From Microbacterium sp. BH-3-3-3 (lineage in GTDB: Bacteria; Actinomycetota; Actinomycetes; Actinomycetales; Microbacteriaceae): a DNA stretch of 64,000 bases. The stretch lies in assembly GCF_001792815.1 (NCBI RefSeq), contig NZ_CP017674.1, positions 2,666,001 to 2,730,000 of the forward strand, written 5' to 3'. Positions 24,589 through 32,580 of this stretch are shown piece after piece (positions within the stretch are counted from its first letter, which is position 1; each line of letters opens with the position of its first letter). Both the position numbers and the translations under genes were made by a program. Below the pieces are notes generated by a model. That model saw nothing but the letters and a program-made list of their open reading frames with translations. It was not told the DNA's origin and did no database searches.

Positions 24589-25260
24589 TCAGCGGTCGAG
24601 CGACGCGAAGCGTTCGATGTCGGAGTTCGTCCCCGACACGATGATGAGGTCGTGGTTCGTGACCACGGTGTTGGCTTCGGCGTAGCGGAACGCCCGCCCG
24701 GGGCTCTTCACCCCTACCACGGTCACGTTGTACTTCGAGCGGACACCCGACTCGTTCAGGCCCACGCCGCGTACGAGCTTCGGCGGGTACATCTTGGCGA
24801 GCACGAAATCGTCGTCGAAGCGGATGAAGTCGAGCATGCGTCCGCTCACGAGGTGCGCGACGCGCTCGCCGGCTTCGGCCTCGGGGTAGATCACGTGGTT
24901 GGCGCCGACACGGGCCAGGATCTTGCCGTGCGACTGCGAGACGGCCTTGGCCCAGATCTGCGGGACCTTCAGGTCGACGAGGTTGGCGGTGATGAGCACC
25001 GACGCCTCGATGAGCGAGCCGACGGCGACGACGGCCACCTGGAAGTCCTGCGCGCCGATCTGGCGCAGAGCGTCGATGTTGCGCGCGTCGGCCTGAACGG
25101 CGTGCGTGACACGCTCCGACCACTTCTGCACGAGTTCGAGGTTGCCGTCGACGGCCAGGACCTCGCGGTCGAGGCGGTCGAGTTCGCCGGCGCACGCCGC
25201 GCCGAAGCGCCCGAGGCCGATGACCAGCACGGGCGCGTCGCTGCGGATGCGTTCAACCAA
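24589..25260 (-). CDS. Potassium uptake regulatory protein, TrkA/KtrA family
   Basis: 223 residues: an N-terminal RCK/TrkA-N Rossmann domain (VLVIGLGRFGAACAGEL, then VLAVDG binding the nucleotide ribose) followed by a TrkA-C domain (KYNVTVVGVKSPGRAF, then HDLIIVSGT). Acts as the cytoplasmic nucleotide-gated ring on the KtrB-type channel. It overlaps the upstream membrane-subunit gene by eight bases, so both subunits come from one message. Confidence 0.94.
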   Translation of the reverse strand: MVERIRSDAPVLVIGLGRFGAACAGELDRLDREVLAVDGNLELVQKWSERVTHAVQADARNIDALRQIGAQDFQVAVVAVGSLIEASVLITANLVDLKVPQIWAKAVSQSHGKILARVGANHVIYPEAEAGERVAHLVSGRMLDFIRFDDDFVLAKMYPPKLVRGVGLNESGVRSKYNVTVVGVKSPGRAFRYAEANTVVTNHDLIIVSGTNSDIERFASLDR

Positions 25261-26695
25261 CGATGGGCCTTTCGACGGGCAGCGCGTACAACTGCGATCG
25301 AGACGACGCAGCCACGGCCGCGGCGAGTGTCACTGTACCAATGCGGCCCATGAACATCGTGGCGGCCATGACGTAGACGGCGGGGTCGGGAAGCTCCGCC
25401 GTGAGACCGGTCGACAGGCCCACGGTCGCGAAGCCCGAGATCACGTCGAACAGGACGTGCTCGATGGGGGCGTCGGTGATGCGGCTGATCGTCACGGTCG
25501 AGATCGCGACGATCGTGGCGCCCCACGCGACGACCGAGAGGGCCACGCGCTGCACGTCGCTGGGGATCCGGCGCCCGAACGCCTGCACCGACGGCCGCCC
25601 CTTGGCCTCGGAGAAGACCGCGAGGGCGAGCACGGCGAGGGTCGTCACCTTGATGCCGCCGGCGGTGGATGCCGAGCCGCCACCCACGAACATCAGCATC
25701 GAGCCCACGATGAGGGTCGCGCCGTTGAGATCGCCGATGTCGATGACCGAGAATCCGCCCGACCTGGTCATGGCGGAGAGGAAGAACGCCTGGAAGGTCG
25801 TGTCCCACGCATCCATGCTTCCGAATGTGAGGGGGTTGTCGTATTCCAGCAACAGAATGACGCCCGCGCCGAAGAAGAACAGGATGACCGTGGTGATCAG
25901 GGTGAGCTTCGTGTGGAGCGACCACAGACGGAATCGCCAGTGGTGCCGCCACAGGGTGAAGATCACCGGGAAGCCGATCGAGCCGAGGAAGACGCCGATC
26001 ATCAGCACCGAGAGCAGGAAGTAGTCCTGGGCGAAGGGCGTAAGTCCGTCGGCGTTGGGGACGAACCCGGTGTTGGTGAAGGCCATGGCGGCGTAGTACG
26101 GGGCCTCCCACAGGGCGACGATCGGGTCGATGCCCCCGATGATGAGCGAGGGGTAGATGAGCACGGTGAGCCCGGCCTCGATCACCAGCGTCGACAGCGC
26201 GACCGTGCGCAGCAGCTGGCCGACCTCGCCCAGACGGACGGTCTGCCCCTCGTTCACCGGTCCGCCGTGCGCCCGCAGGGGGTTGCTGTCTCCGGCGGCG
26301 ATGAGCTTCGCGCGGAGCCCCAGGCGCTTCGAGATGACCAGGCCGAGGATCGAGGCGAGGGTGAGCACGCCGAGCGCACCGACGTTCACCCCGACGTAGG
26401 TGATGACGTGCCCGAGCGGAGACCAATGCGTGTACATGTTGACCGTCGACAGACCGGTCACGCAGATGGTCGACACCGCCGTGAACAGCGCGTCGGCCAG
26501 GGGCGTCGCTCGCCCGTCGGCCGACGCCGCGGGCAGCGAGAACAGCGCAGTGAAGAGAAGGATGAGCGTCACGAACACCAGCACCGCGAAACGCGCGGGT
26601 GATGCGGTGGTCAGATTGCGCAGTCGATCCCATGCCGTGAACGCGATGCGTCTCACGCGCACGGCCAATCGCACCTCGTTCGGCGTCGCCGCCAT
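25253..26695 (-). CDS. Potassium uptake membrane subunit, TrkH/KtrB family
   Basis: 480 residues, polytopic, of KtrB length. Selectivity-filter type loops are visible, for example STICVTGLSTVN, NTGFVPNADGLTPF, SAMTRSGGFSV and VISGFATVGLSTG, each with the conserved central Gly. It is the first gene of a two-gene operon with the RCK subunit. The ATG at 26695 has GGGAGCGG upstream. Confidence 0.94.
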   Translation of the reverse strand: MAATPNEVRLAVRVRRIAFTAWDRLRNLTTASPARFAVLVFVTLILLFTALFSLPAASADGRATPLADALFTAVSTICVTGLSTVNMYTHWSPLGHVITYVGVNVGALGVLTLASILGLVISKRLGLRAKLIAAGDSNPLRAHGGPVNEGQTVRLGEVGQLLRTVALSTLVIEAGLTVLIYPSLIIGGIDPIVALWEAPYYAAMAFTNTGFVPNADGLTPFAQDYFLLSVLMIGVFLGSIGFPVIFTLWRHHWRFRLWSLHTKLTLITTVILFFFGAGVILLLEYDNPLTFGSMDAWDTTFQAFFLSAMTRSGGFSVIDIGDLNGATLIVGSMLMFVGGGSASTAGGIKVTTLAVLALAVFSEAKGRPSVQAFGRRIPSDVQRVALSVVAWGATIVAISTVTISRITDAPIEHVLFDVISGFATVGLSTGLTAELPDPAVYVMAATMFMGRIGTVTLAAAVAASSRSQLYALPVERPIVG

Positions 26696-26763
26696 GCGCC
26701 GCTCCCTTCGGTGCCCGAACCCGAATCATGGTACTCGGGCCGGGGCGCCGCTAATCTGATGCC

Positions 26764-27159
26764 ATGGCGGACATCTTCGACGTGATCGCTGACGGAACGC
26801 GTCGCGACATCCTTCAGCTCCTTCTGGACCGGGCCACCGGTGGCGAACGCGGAACGAGCGTGTCGCAGATCGTGGCGTCCCTGGGGGTGAGTCAACCGAC
26901 CGTCTCCAAGCACCTGAAGGTGCTGCGCGAGGCCGAGCTGGTGTCGGTGCGCGAAGAGGGTCAGCACCGCTATTACAGCCTCGCGGTGGCGCCTCTCGAC
27001 GAGGTCGACGACTGGCTCGTGCCGTTCTTCTCGGTCGACGAAGAGAACGAGCCCGCACTTCCCGAGTCCGCCGTCCACGCCGCCGAAGTGGTGGGTCGTG
27101 CCGCGGCGTCGGTCAAGCATTCCTTCTCGACGGCCTTCCGCAAGCTTCCGGGACGGTGA
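26764..27159 (+). CDS. ArsR-type helix-turn-helix regulator
   Basis: 131 residues. IFDVIADGTRRDILQLL is the classic ArsR first helix and VSQIVASLGVSQPTVSKHLKVLREAELV the helix-turn-helix, followed by the wing REEGQHRYYSL. No CxC metal-binding motif is seen, so the signal is unknown. The C-terminal 40 residues are an amphipathic extension. TAATCT and six bases precede the ATG. It diverges from the potassium uptake operon with a 68-base gap and might regulate it, which is inference. Confidence 0.88.
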   Translation: MADIFDVIADGTRRDILQLLLDRATGGERGTSVSQIVASLGVSQPTVSKHLKVLREAELVSVREEGQHRYYSLAVAPLDEVDDWLVPFFSVDEENEPALPESAVHAAEVVGRAAASVKHSFSTAFRKLPGR

Positions 27160-27222
27160 GGTTCACGGATGCCGCGGAAGAGCGGCATCCGGGAAGCACA
27201 TTCGTCACAGCACGCCCAGAGG

Positions 27223-27252
27223 TTTACAGCCTTCACAGCCAGACCCTAGAGT
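27223..27252 (+). promoter_or_regulatory. Predicted promoter of the BldC-like gene
   Basis: TTTACA (27223-27228), 18-base spacer, TAGAGT (27247-27252). The leader of about 40 bases contains GGGTGA-GT-TCACCC, a short palindrome, before the start codon. Confidence 0.55.
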
Positions 27253-27298
27253 GTGCACAGCATCAGAGGGTGAGTTCACCCGTAACGAGGGGTGAACC

Positions 27299-27490
27299 AT
27301 GGCCGAGCTGCCCGACGTGCGATTCCTGACCGTCGCCGAGGTCGCCGAGCTCATGCGCGTGTCGAAGATGACCGTCTATCGTCTCGTGCACGCCGGCGAA
27401 CTCCCCGCGGTGCGTTTCGGGCGCAGCTACCGTGTGCCCGAATCGGCCGTCGCCGAGGTCGTGCAGCGGCCGGTGTCCGACGTCGGCTAG
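27299..27490 (+). CDS. BldC-like helix-turn-helix protein (excisionase/MerR family)
   Basis: 63 residues. RFLTVAEVAELMRVSKMTVYRLVHAGELPAVRFGRSYRVP is the MerR-like winged helix found in BldC and in excisionases. In actinobacteria this small protein is commonly encoded just upstream of ribosomal protein bS22, as here, which favours a conserved BldC-like regulator over a phage excisionase. No integrase or attachment site is near. The ATG has GAGG and GTGAACC just upstream. Confidence 0.88.
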   Translation: MAELPDVRFLTVAEVAELMRVSKMTVYRLVHAGELPAVRFGRSYRVPESAVAEVVQRPVSDVG

Positions 27491-27572
27491 ACTGATCCGA
27501 GGCATTTTTTCATCGCCTGCTGTTCCCGGGGGCCGACCACGGCACCCAGACCCCGACTTAGTGAGGTTTTCC

Positions 27573-27671
27573 GTGGGTTCTGTCATCAAGAAGCGCCGTA
27601 AGCGCATGGCGAAGAAGAAGCACCGCAAGCTGCTTCGCAAGACTCGTCACCAGCGCCGCAACAAGAAGTAA
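27573..27671 (+). CDS. Small ribosomal protein bS22 (AURKAIP1/COX24-like)
   Basis: 32 residues from a GTG start, almost half Lys/Arg: GSVIKKRRKRMAKKKHRK. It matches the tiny actinobacterial ribosomal protein bS22 found in mycobacterial ribosomes and the AURKAIP1/COX24 domain of mitochondrial mS38. GAGG lies seven bases before the GTG. TAGACT at 27488-27493, overlapping the stop of the BldC-like gene, may be its promoter, leaving a leader of about 75 bases with a run of six T. Confidence 0.9.
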   Translation: MGSVIKKRRKRMAKKKHRKLLRKTRHQRRNKK

Positions 27672-27686
27672 CGCGGCACGACACCG

Positions 27687-27712
27687 AGCGCCTGTCCTCT
27701 GCGACGGGCGCT
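27687..27712 (+). terminator. Terminator after bS22
   Basis: A 10-bp stem (27687-27696 with 27703-27712, one G-T pair) and six-base loop, 16 bases after the stop codon, followed by TCGTGT. Confidence 0.65.
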
Positions 27713-27753
27713 TCGTGTATCCGCCCGCGCCGTTCGCCCTCTCGGAGGTAAGC

Positions 27754-28047
27754 ATGCAGTCCATCTCGATCCACGACCTGCACGCGGGACGCGAGCGTCC
27801 GCTCATCGACGTGCGCGAGGAACACGAGTTCGCCGCCGGGCACGTTCCCGGGGCCGTGAACCTTCCCATGTCGACCCTGGGCGAACATCTCGACGAGCTC
27901 CCCGCCGAGCCGTTCGACGTGATCTGCCAGGCCGGCGGCCGCTCGGCGCGTGTGGTCGAGGCGCTCTCCGCGCGCGGTCACGACGCCACGAACGTCGAGG
28001 GCGGCACGGGCGACTGGATCGCCGCGGGGTACGACGTCGCATCCTGA
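27754..28047 (+). CDS. Rhodanese-like domain protein
   Basis: 97 residues, single-domain. LIDVREEHEFAAGHVPGAVNLP is the CDC25-type signature and ICQAGGRSARV is the active-site loop with the catalytic Cys (about residue 61) followed by QAGGRS. Probably a thiosulfate sulfurtransferase or persulfide carrier. GGAGG lies eight bases before the ATG at 27754. It is followed by a glutaredoxin-like gene, so a thiol-redox theme is plausible. Confidence 0.92.
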   Translation: MQSISIHDLHAGRERPLIDVREEHEFAAGHVPGAVNLPMSTLGEHLDELPAEPFDVICQAGGRSARVVEALSARGHDATNVEGGTGDWIAAGYDVAS

Positions 28048-28118
28048 TCCGGTGCCCGGACCCGCGTCATCCCGCGCGTCCCGAGCGCCGCGATCCACGG
28101 CCCTCCTAGGATGAAGGC

Positions 28119-28397
28119 GTGACGACCCTCACGCTGATCGGAAAGCCCGGCTGCCATCTCTGCGATGTGGCCGAGCAGATCGTCGAGACCGTCGTGGCCG
28201 ATCTTCCCGCCGACGTCGCCGACCGTGTCGAGATCGCGCACGCCTCGATCGCCGACGACACGGCGTTGTACGAGAAGTGGTGGGAGAAGATCCCCGTCAT
28301 CCTGATCGACGGCGAGCTGCACGCGCACTGGCGCGTGTCGGCCGACCGCCTCCGCGCCGCGTTGCTGGCGTCCGAGCCCGAAGGAGCCTCCGCGTGA
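28119..28397 (+). CDS. Glutaredoxin-family protein
   Basis: 92 residues with thioredoxin fold: GKPGCHLCDVAE gives a CxxC active site at residues 12-15, KIPVILIDGELH supplies the cis-Pro. The family is the short DUF836/glutaredoxin-like group. TAGGAT and six bases precede the GTG (leaderless spacing). Its stop overlaps the GTG of the next gene. Confidence 0.9.
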   Translation: MTTLTLIGKPGCHLCDVAEQIVETVVADLPADVADRVEIAHASIADDTALYEKWWEKIPVILIDGELHAHWRVSADRLRAALLASEPEGASA

Positions 28398-28696
28398 GCA
28401 TCCGACACATCGTCCTGTGGAAGCTCGCGGCCGACGACGCCGACACCCGGGCTCTGCACGCCGAGCAGATCGCGGAGCGCCTGCTGGCTCTTCGCGGCGT
28501 GATCGACGAGATCGTGCATCTCGAGATCGGTCGCAACGTCGCGTACCCGCAGAACAACTGGGACGTCGCCCTGGTGAGCGAGTTCGCCGACGTCGAGGCG
28601 TTGGAGCGCTACCAGGTGCACCCCGCCCACCAAGAGGCTGCGGCCTTCGTGCGCTCGGTCGTCGCCGAGCGGTCGTCGGTCGACTACCCGTTCTGA
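28394..28696 (+). CDS. Dabb-family (stress-responsive A/B barrel) protein
   Basis: 100 residues starting SIRHIVLWKL, with IDEIVHLEIGRNV and the later YQVHPAHQEAAAFV, all Dabb hallmarks. Dimeric alpha-beta barrels of this type occur in stress responses and secondary metabolism; substrate unknown. The GTG start overlaps the glutaredoxin stop by four bases, indicating a coupled pair. Confidence 0.9.
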   Translation: MSIRHIVLWKLAADDADTRALHAEQIAERLLALRGVIDEIVHLEIGRNVAYPQNNWDVALVSEFADVEALERYQVHPAHQEAAAFVRSVVAERSSVDYPF

Positions 28697-28703
28697 CGCC
28701 CGT

Positions 28704-29765
28704 TCAGCCGATGGGGCGAACGCTCATCGGCCCGGATGCGAGAGCGATCCGGACGTGTGCCCGATCGTCGAGGCGCTGGTCGGGCGCGTGCTCGACGACG
28801 ACGCGATCGCCGTCGGCGGTGAGAACGGTCGAGCGGCGCACGCTGCCGAGGAAGATGGTCTCCTCGACGACCGCATCGACTCCCGGGGCGCCGTCGCCCA
28901 CGAGCACGACCTGTTCCGGGCGTACGACGACCTCGCAGTGACCGTCGCTCGCCGCGGCGGCGAGAGGGAGCTCCTGCCCCCACACCTCGACGACGGCTCC
29001 CTCGACGATTCCCGGCACGGCGCTGACCGGACCCAGAAGGTCGGCCACCGCGAGGTCGCCGACGCGCGCGAAGACCTCGTCGGGGCGCCCCTGCGCGGCG
29101 ATACGGCCCTGGTCCATCACGACGAGATGGTCGGCGACGGCGGCGGCCTCGGCGGTGTCGCGCGTGACCCACAGGGTGGTGACCCCGGTCGCACGCAGTT
29201 CCCGCACGACGCGATCGCGGGTCTCGGCGCGCGCCGAGGTGTGCAGCGCGGCCAGCGCGTCGTCGAGCACGAGGGCCCGCGGCCGCGACGCGAGAGCCCG
29301 GGCGACGGCCCACCGCTGCCGGTCGCCGTGCGAGAGGCGGTGCACCAGCCGGTCACCGGCGCCGAGCCCGACGAGCGCGCCCAGGCGTTCGGCTTCGGCG
29401 TCGGGGTCGGCGGTGCCCGCGCGACGGGCGGCGGCCAGGATCGCGGCGCGCACCCGCCCGAAACGAGCGACCGGGGTGCGGTCGCGCACCTCGACGACGC
29501 GGGGCGCGGCGGCCCCGGTGCGCCCGTCGATCGTCACGGTGCCGGCATCCGGCCGCTCGGCTCCCGTGATCACGCGCAGCAGGGTCGACGCGCCGCAGCC
29601 CGACGGCCCGACGACGGCGACGATGCCGCCCGGCTCGATCTCGAGGTCGATGTTCTCGAGCACCGGGACTCCGGCGCGCGCGCGGCCGACGTCGCGGAGC
29701 GAGATCGCCCACCCCCTGCGCGATCGTCCCGCCGGGGACGGGGCGGCCGAGGTGAGGGCGTTCAT
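28704..29765 (-). CDS. Degenerate ABC-type ATP-binding protein with TOBE domain
   Basis: 353 residues with the layout of a PotA/ModC-type importer ATPase: nucleotide-binding domain to about 220, then a TOBE-like region (VVRPEQVVLVGDG and IFLGSVRRST). Every catalytic motif is altered: Walker A reads GPSGCGAST with Ala59 instead of Lys; the Q-loop position reads VRDRTP; the signature is LSHGD (144-148); Walker B is VLDDAL with Asp169 in place of Glu; the H-loop reads VTRD with Arg202 in place of His. ATP hydrolysis is unlikely. No permease or binding protein is adjacent. The reading frame is full length with normal codon bias, so it is not an obvious pseudogene. Confidence 0.85.
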   Translation of the reverse strand: MNALTSAAPSPAGRSRRGWAISLRDVGRARAGVPVLENIDLEIEPGGIVAVVGPSGCGASTLLRVITGAERPDAGTVTIDGRTGAAAPRVVEVRDRTPVARFGRVRAAILAAARRAGTADPDAEAERLGALVGLGAGDRLVHRLSHGDRQRWAVARALASRPRALVLDDALAALHTSARAETRDRVVRELRATGVTTLWVTRDTAEAAAVADHLVVMDQGRIAAQGRPDEVFARVGDLAVADLLGPVSAVPGIVEGAVVEVWGQELPLAAAASDGHCEVVVRPEQVVLVGDGAPGVDAVVEETIFLGSVRRSTVLTADGDRVVVEHAPDQRLDDRAHVRIALASGPMSVRPIG

Positions 29766-29796
29766 GGCCCCACGGTAGGGCGGCCGATGAACGCGA

Positions 29797-29826
29797 CGAC
29801 GCCCGGGGAGTGAACCCCGGGCGTCG
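29797..29826 (-). terminator. Terminator of aspS
   Basis: A 12-bp stem CGACGCCCGGGG/CCCCGGGCGTCG with loop AGTGAA, 13 bases past the aspS stop codon. Confidence 0.8.
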
Positions 29827-29838
29827 GTCGCTCGAACC

Positions 29839-31179
29839 TTACGGAGCGAGGCGGGTCGGGCCGCGGAAGAGGTACGTCACCTCGCGGATCGACGACTCGC
29901 CCAGCAGGAGCATCAGGACGCGCGCGAGGCCCATGCCGAAACCACCGTGCGGCGGGGCACCGAAGCGGAAGAAGTCGAGGTAGAAGTCGAGGTGCTCGGG
30001 GTCGAGACCCTTCTCTTTCGCCTGCTCGATCAGCACGTCGACGCGGTGCTCGCGCTGCGCGCCGGTCGTGATCTCGACGCCGTTGAAGAGCAGGTCGTAC
30101 GACTTCGTCAGCCCGGTCTCTTCGTCGCGCATGTGGTAGAAAGCGCGGATCTCGGGGTGGTAGTCGGTGATGAAGACGAACTGGTGACCGAACGTCTCGG
30201 CCACGTGCGCCGCGATCTGACGCTCACCCTCGGGGTCGAGGTCGCCGTCGGTGCGCGGGATGTCGTACCCGCGCGCGGCGACGATCTCACGCGCCTCGGC
30301 GAGGGGGATGCGCGGGAAGGGGAGCGTCGGAACCTGCACCTCGATGCCGAAGAGCTCCTGGATCTCGGCGCCGTGCTTGTCGGCGACGGCCTGGAAAGCG
30401 CTCTGCAGCAGTTCCTCCTGCATACGGGCGACGTCTTCGTGCGAGTCGATCCAGCTGATCTCGGCGTCGATCGAGGTGAACTCGGTCGCGTGACGGCTCG
30501 TGAACGAGGGGTCGGCGCGGAACGCGGGGGCGATCTCGAAGATCTTGCCGAAGCCGGCGACCTGGGCCATCTGCTTGAAGAACTGGGGGCTCTGCGCCAG
30601 ATAGGCCGTCTTGTCTTCGAAGTAGGGCACCTCGAACAGTTCGGCGTTGGACTCCGAGGGCGACGCCATGAGCTTGGGGGAGTGCACCTCGATGTAGTCG
30701 CGCTCGACCCAGTAGGTACGCATCGCGTGCTCGAGAGTGGTCTGCACGCGGAAGATGAGGTTGTTGCGGCGCTGGCGCAGGTCGATGAAGCGCCAGTCCA
30801 TGCGCTTGTCGGGGCTGCTGTCGGCCGCGATCGGGGTCTCGGGGTTGGCTGCCGCCGCGATGACGAGCTCGCCGACCTTGATCTCGACGCCGCCGAGCTT
30901 GACGCGCTCGTCGTGCTTGAGCTCGCCGCGCACGGTCAGGAAGGTGCCGGTCGACAGGGCGCCGATCGTCTCGGTGAGGGCGAGGGCGGCGGCATCCTGA
31001 TCCGTCGCCTCTTCGGAGGGACGCGTCGCCGGGTTCACCAGCTGCACCGCGCCGGTCTCGTCGCGGAGGACGACGAACTGCACCTTCTTCTGGTCGCGGA
31101 CGGTTTCGACCCATCCCGACACCTCGACGGGGCCGGCGGGAAGGGATTTCAGCTGGTTGACCAGGACGCGTTCGCTCAC
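29839..31179 (-). CDS. aspS: Aspartyl-tRNA synthetase, archaeal-type (possibly non-discriminating)
   Basis: 446 residues, about 150 shorter than bacterial AspRS because the GAD insertion is absent. The N-terminal OB-fold (VEVSGWVETVRDQKKVQFVV) binds the anticodon; class II motifs follow: motif 1 around YIEVHSPKL, motif 2 FRADPSFTSRHATEFTSIDAE, motif 3 GFGMGLARVLMLLL. The archaeal-type enzyme is often non-discriminating and charges tRNA-Asn with Asp for later amidation; that property cannot be read from this sequence alone. TAGACT lies eight bases upstream of the GTG start. Confidence 0.94.
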   Translation of the reverse strand: MSERVLVNQLKSLPAGPVEVSGWVETVRDQKKVQFVVLRDETGAVQLVNPATRPSEEATDQDAAALALTETIGALSTGTFLTVRGELKHDERVKLGGVEIKVGELVIAAAANPETPIAADSSPDKRMDWRFIDLRQRRNNLIFRVQTTLEHAMRTYWVERDYIEVHSPKLMASPSESNAELFEVPYFEDKTAYLAQSPQFFKQMAQVAGFGKIFEIAPAFRADPSFTSRHATEFTSIDAEISWIDSHEDVARMQEELLQSAFQAVADKHGAEIQELFGIEVQVPTLPFPRIPLAEAREIVAARGYDIPRTDGDLDPEGERQIAAHVAETFGHQFVFITDYHPEIRAFYHMRDEETGLTKSYDLLFNGVEITTGAQREHRVDVLIEQAKEKGLDPEHLDFYLDFFRFGAPPHGGFGMGLARVLMLLLGESSIREVTYLFRGPTRLAP

Positions 31180-31238
31180 GATCGACCAGTCTACGTGCGC
31201 CGTGCGCGCGCACCCGGGCGCGAATCTACGATGGGGGC

Positions 31239-31628
31239 GTGACCTACTCGTTGCCGCCGGAATCTTTCCGGACGATGCGTCCCGAACCGACAGTGCGCAA
31301 GGCGCGTGGCTGGGACGTCGCGCTCACGATCATCCTGCTCGTGCTCCTTCCCCTGCTGGCGCTCGGGGCCTCGTACGCGGGAGTGCTGCTGGCGTTCGCC
31401 GCCGACCAGTGCGGGCCGTCGAACTGCGACACGGGGCTGATGAACATCGGCTTCTGGACGGCCGTCATCTCGCCCTGGGTCATCCTGCTGATCGGCGTGG
31501 TCGCCGCGATCGTGCGCCTCGTGCGCCATCGCCTGGCGTTCTGGGTGCCGCTGGCCACCATCGTCGGGATGGCGGCGGTGTGGTTCATCGCGGCCGCGTT
31601 CGTCGGCGCCGGGGTCTCGGCATCCTGA
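31239..31628 (+). CDS. Membrane protein, unknown function
   Basis: 129 residues with three predicted helices and a 24-residue polar N-terminus. Two Cys in the first extracytoplasmic loop (DQCGPSNCD) could form a disulfide. No family is recognised with confidence. TACGAT and six bases precede the GTG (leaderless spacing). It diverges from aspS with a 59-base gap. Confidence 0.78.
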   Translation: MTYSLPPESFRTMRPEPTVRKARGWDVALTIILLVLLPLLALGASYAGVLLAFAADQCGPSNCDTGLMNIGFWTAVISPWVILLIGVVAAIVRLVRHRLAFWVPLATIVGMAAVWFIAAAFVGAGVSAS

Positions 31629-31661
31629 ACCGCTCGGGGGCAACCCCCAGGAACCGCGCAT

Positions 31662-31694
31662 GACCGGACCGTAGCCTGGAACGGGCGTCCGGTC
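31662..31694. promoter_or_regulatory. Inverted repeat upstream of the DedA gene
   Basis: GACCGGAC (31662-31669) and GTCCGGTC (31687-31694) are perfect 8-bp arms around a TAGCCT hexamer. This could be an operator over the promoter or a weak hairpin. Confidence 0.4.
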
Positions 31695-31726
31695 GGGCGG
31701 CCGATCACCGAGCGCGAAGGCACCCG

Positions 31727-32437
31727 ATGACCGACACCACCCTCACTCTCTCCCCCCTGCGCGCGAGCTCCGGCTCCGAGGACGGGCAGTCGTGGCTCAC
31801 GTCGCTGGCCGACTGGACCGTGTCGCTCATGGAGATCATCGGACCGGTGGGCGCGGGCGTCGCCATCGCCCTCGAGAACCTCTTCCCGCCGCTGCCGAGC
31901 GAGGTCGTCCTGCCGATGGCGGGCCTCACCGCCAGCCGCGGCTCATTCACGCTGTTCGAGGCGCTGCTGTGGACGACCGTCGGCTCGATCGTCGGCGCCT
32001 TCATGCTCTACGGCCTCGGGCGGTGGCTCGGAGCCGCGCGTCTGCGTTCGTTCGCCGCGAAGATGCCGCTGCTGCACCCCGAAGACGTCGACCGCACGGT
32101 CGCGTGGTTCGAGCGCCACGGCGGCAAGGCCGTGTTCTTCGGGCGAATGATCCCGATCTTCCGCAGTCTCATCTCGATCCCCGCCGGCGTCGCCAAGATG
32201 CCGATGTGGCGGTTCGGTCTGCTCACGGGCGCCGGCAGCCTGATCTGGAACACGATCTTCGTGCTGTCGGGCTTCCTGCTGGGCGAGAACTGGCACATCG
32301 TCGAGGAGTACGCCTCGATCCTGCAGTACGTCGTGATCGCCGCGGTCGTGATCGGAGTCGCGTGGTTCCTGTACGCGCGCATCCGTTCGCTTCTGGCTTC
32401 CCGCAACGACGCCCCGGCGTCGCGCACCGACGCCTGA
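31727..32437 (+). CDS. DedA-family membrane protein
   Basis: 236 residues. The N-terminal re-entrant segment ENLFPPLPSEVVLPMAG and the central FFGRMIPIFRSLISIPAGVAKMP (the family's conserved R..P..R...S..AG) identify a DedA/SNARE-associated protein, which acts as a lipid (undecaprenyl phosphate or phospholipid) flippase in known members. Five to six helices with a basic C-terminal tail. ATG at 31727. Confidence 0.93.
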   Translation: MTDTTLTLSPLRASSGSEDGQSWLTSLADWTVSLMEIIGPVGAGVAIALENLFPPLPSEVVLPMAGLTASRGSFTLFEALLWTTVGSIVGAFMLYGLGRWLGAARLRSFAAKMPLLHPEDVDRTVAWFERHGGKAVFFGRMIPIFRSLISIPAGVAKMPMWRFGLLTGAGSLIWNTIFVLSGFLLGENWHIVEEYASILQYVVIAAVVIGVAWFLYARIRSLLASRNDAPASRTDA

Positions 32438-32580
32438 GCGTCGGAGGACATCGCGGGGTCGAGTTCCCGCCAACGCGGGCGCACACCTCCTGCGGGCCCG
32501 GTATCCGCGGGTATCTCCACGTCGAAGCAACCCGCCCCCTCGCTCAGTCAGACCACAGAACCCGCCCGTAGACTGGCATC

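Noticed and set aside
27299..27490. Reading the BldC-like protein as a phage excisionase
   Set aside because: No integrase, attachment-site repeat or phage gene is nearby, and the bS22 neighbour fits the conserved actinobacterial arrangement.
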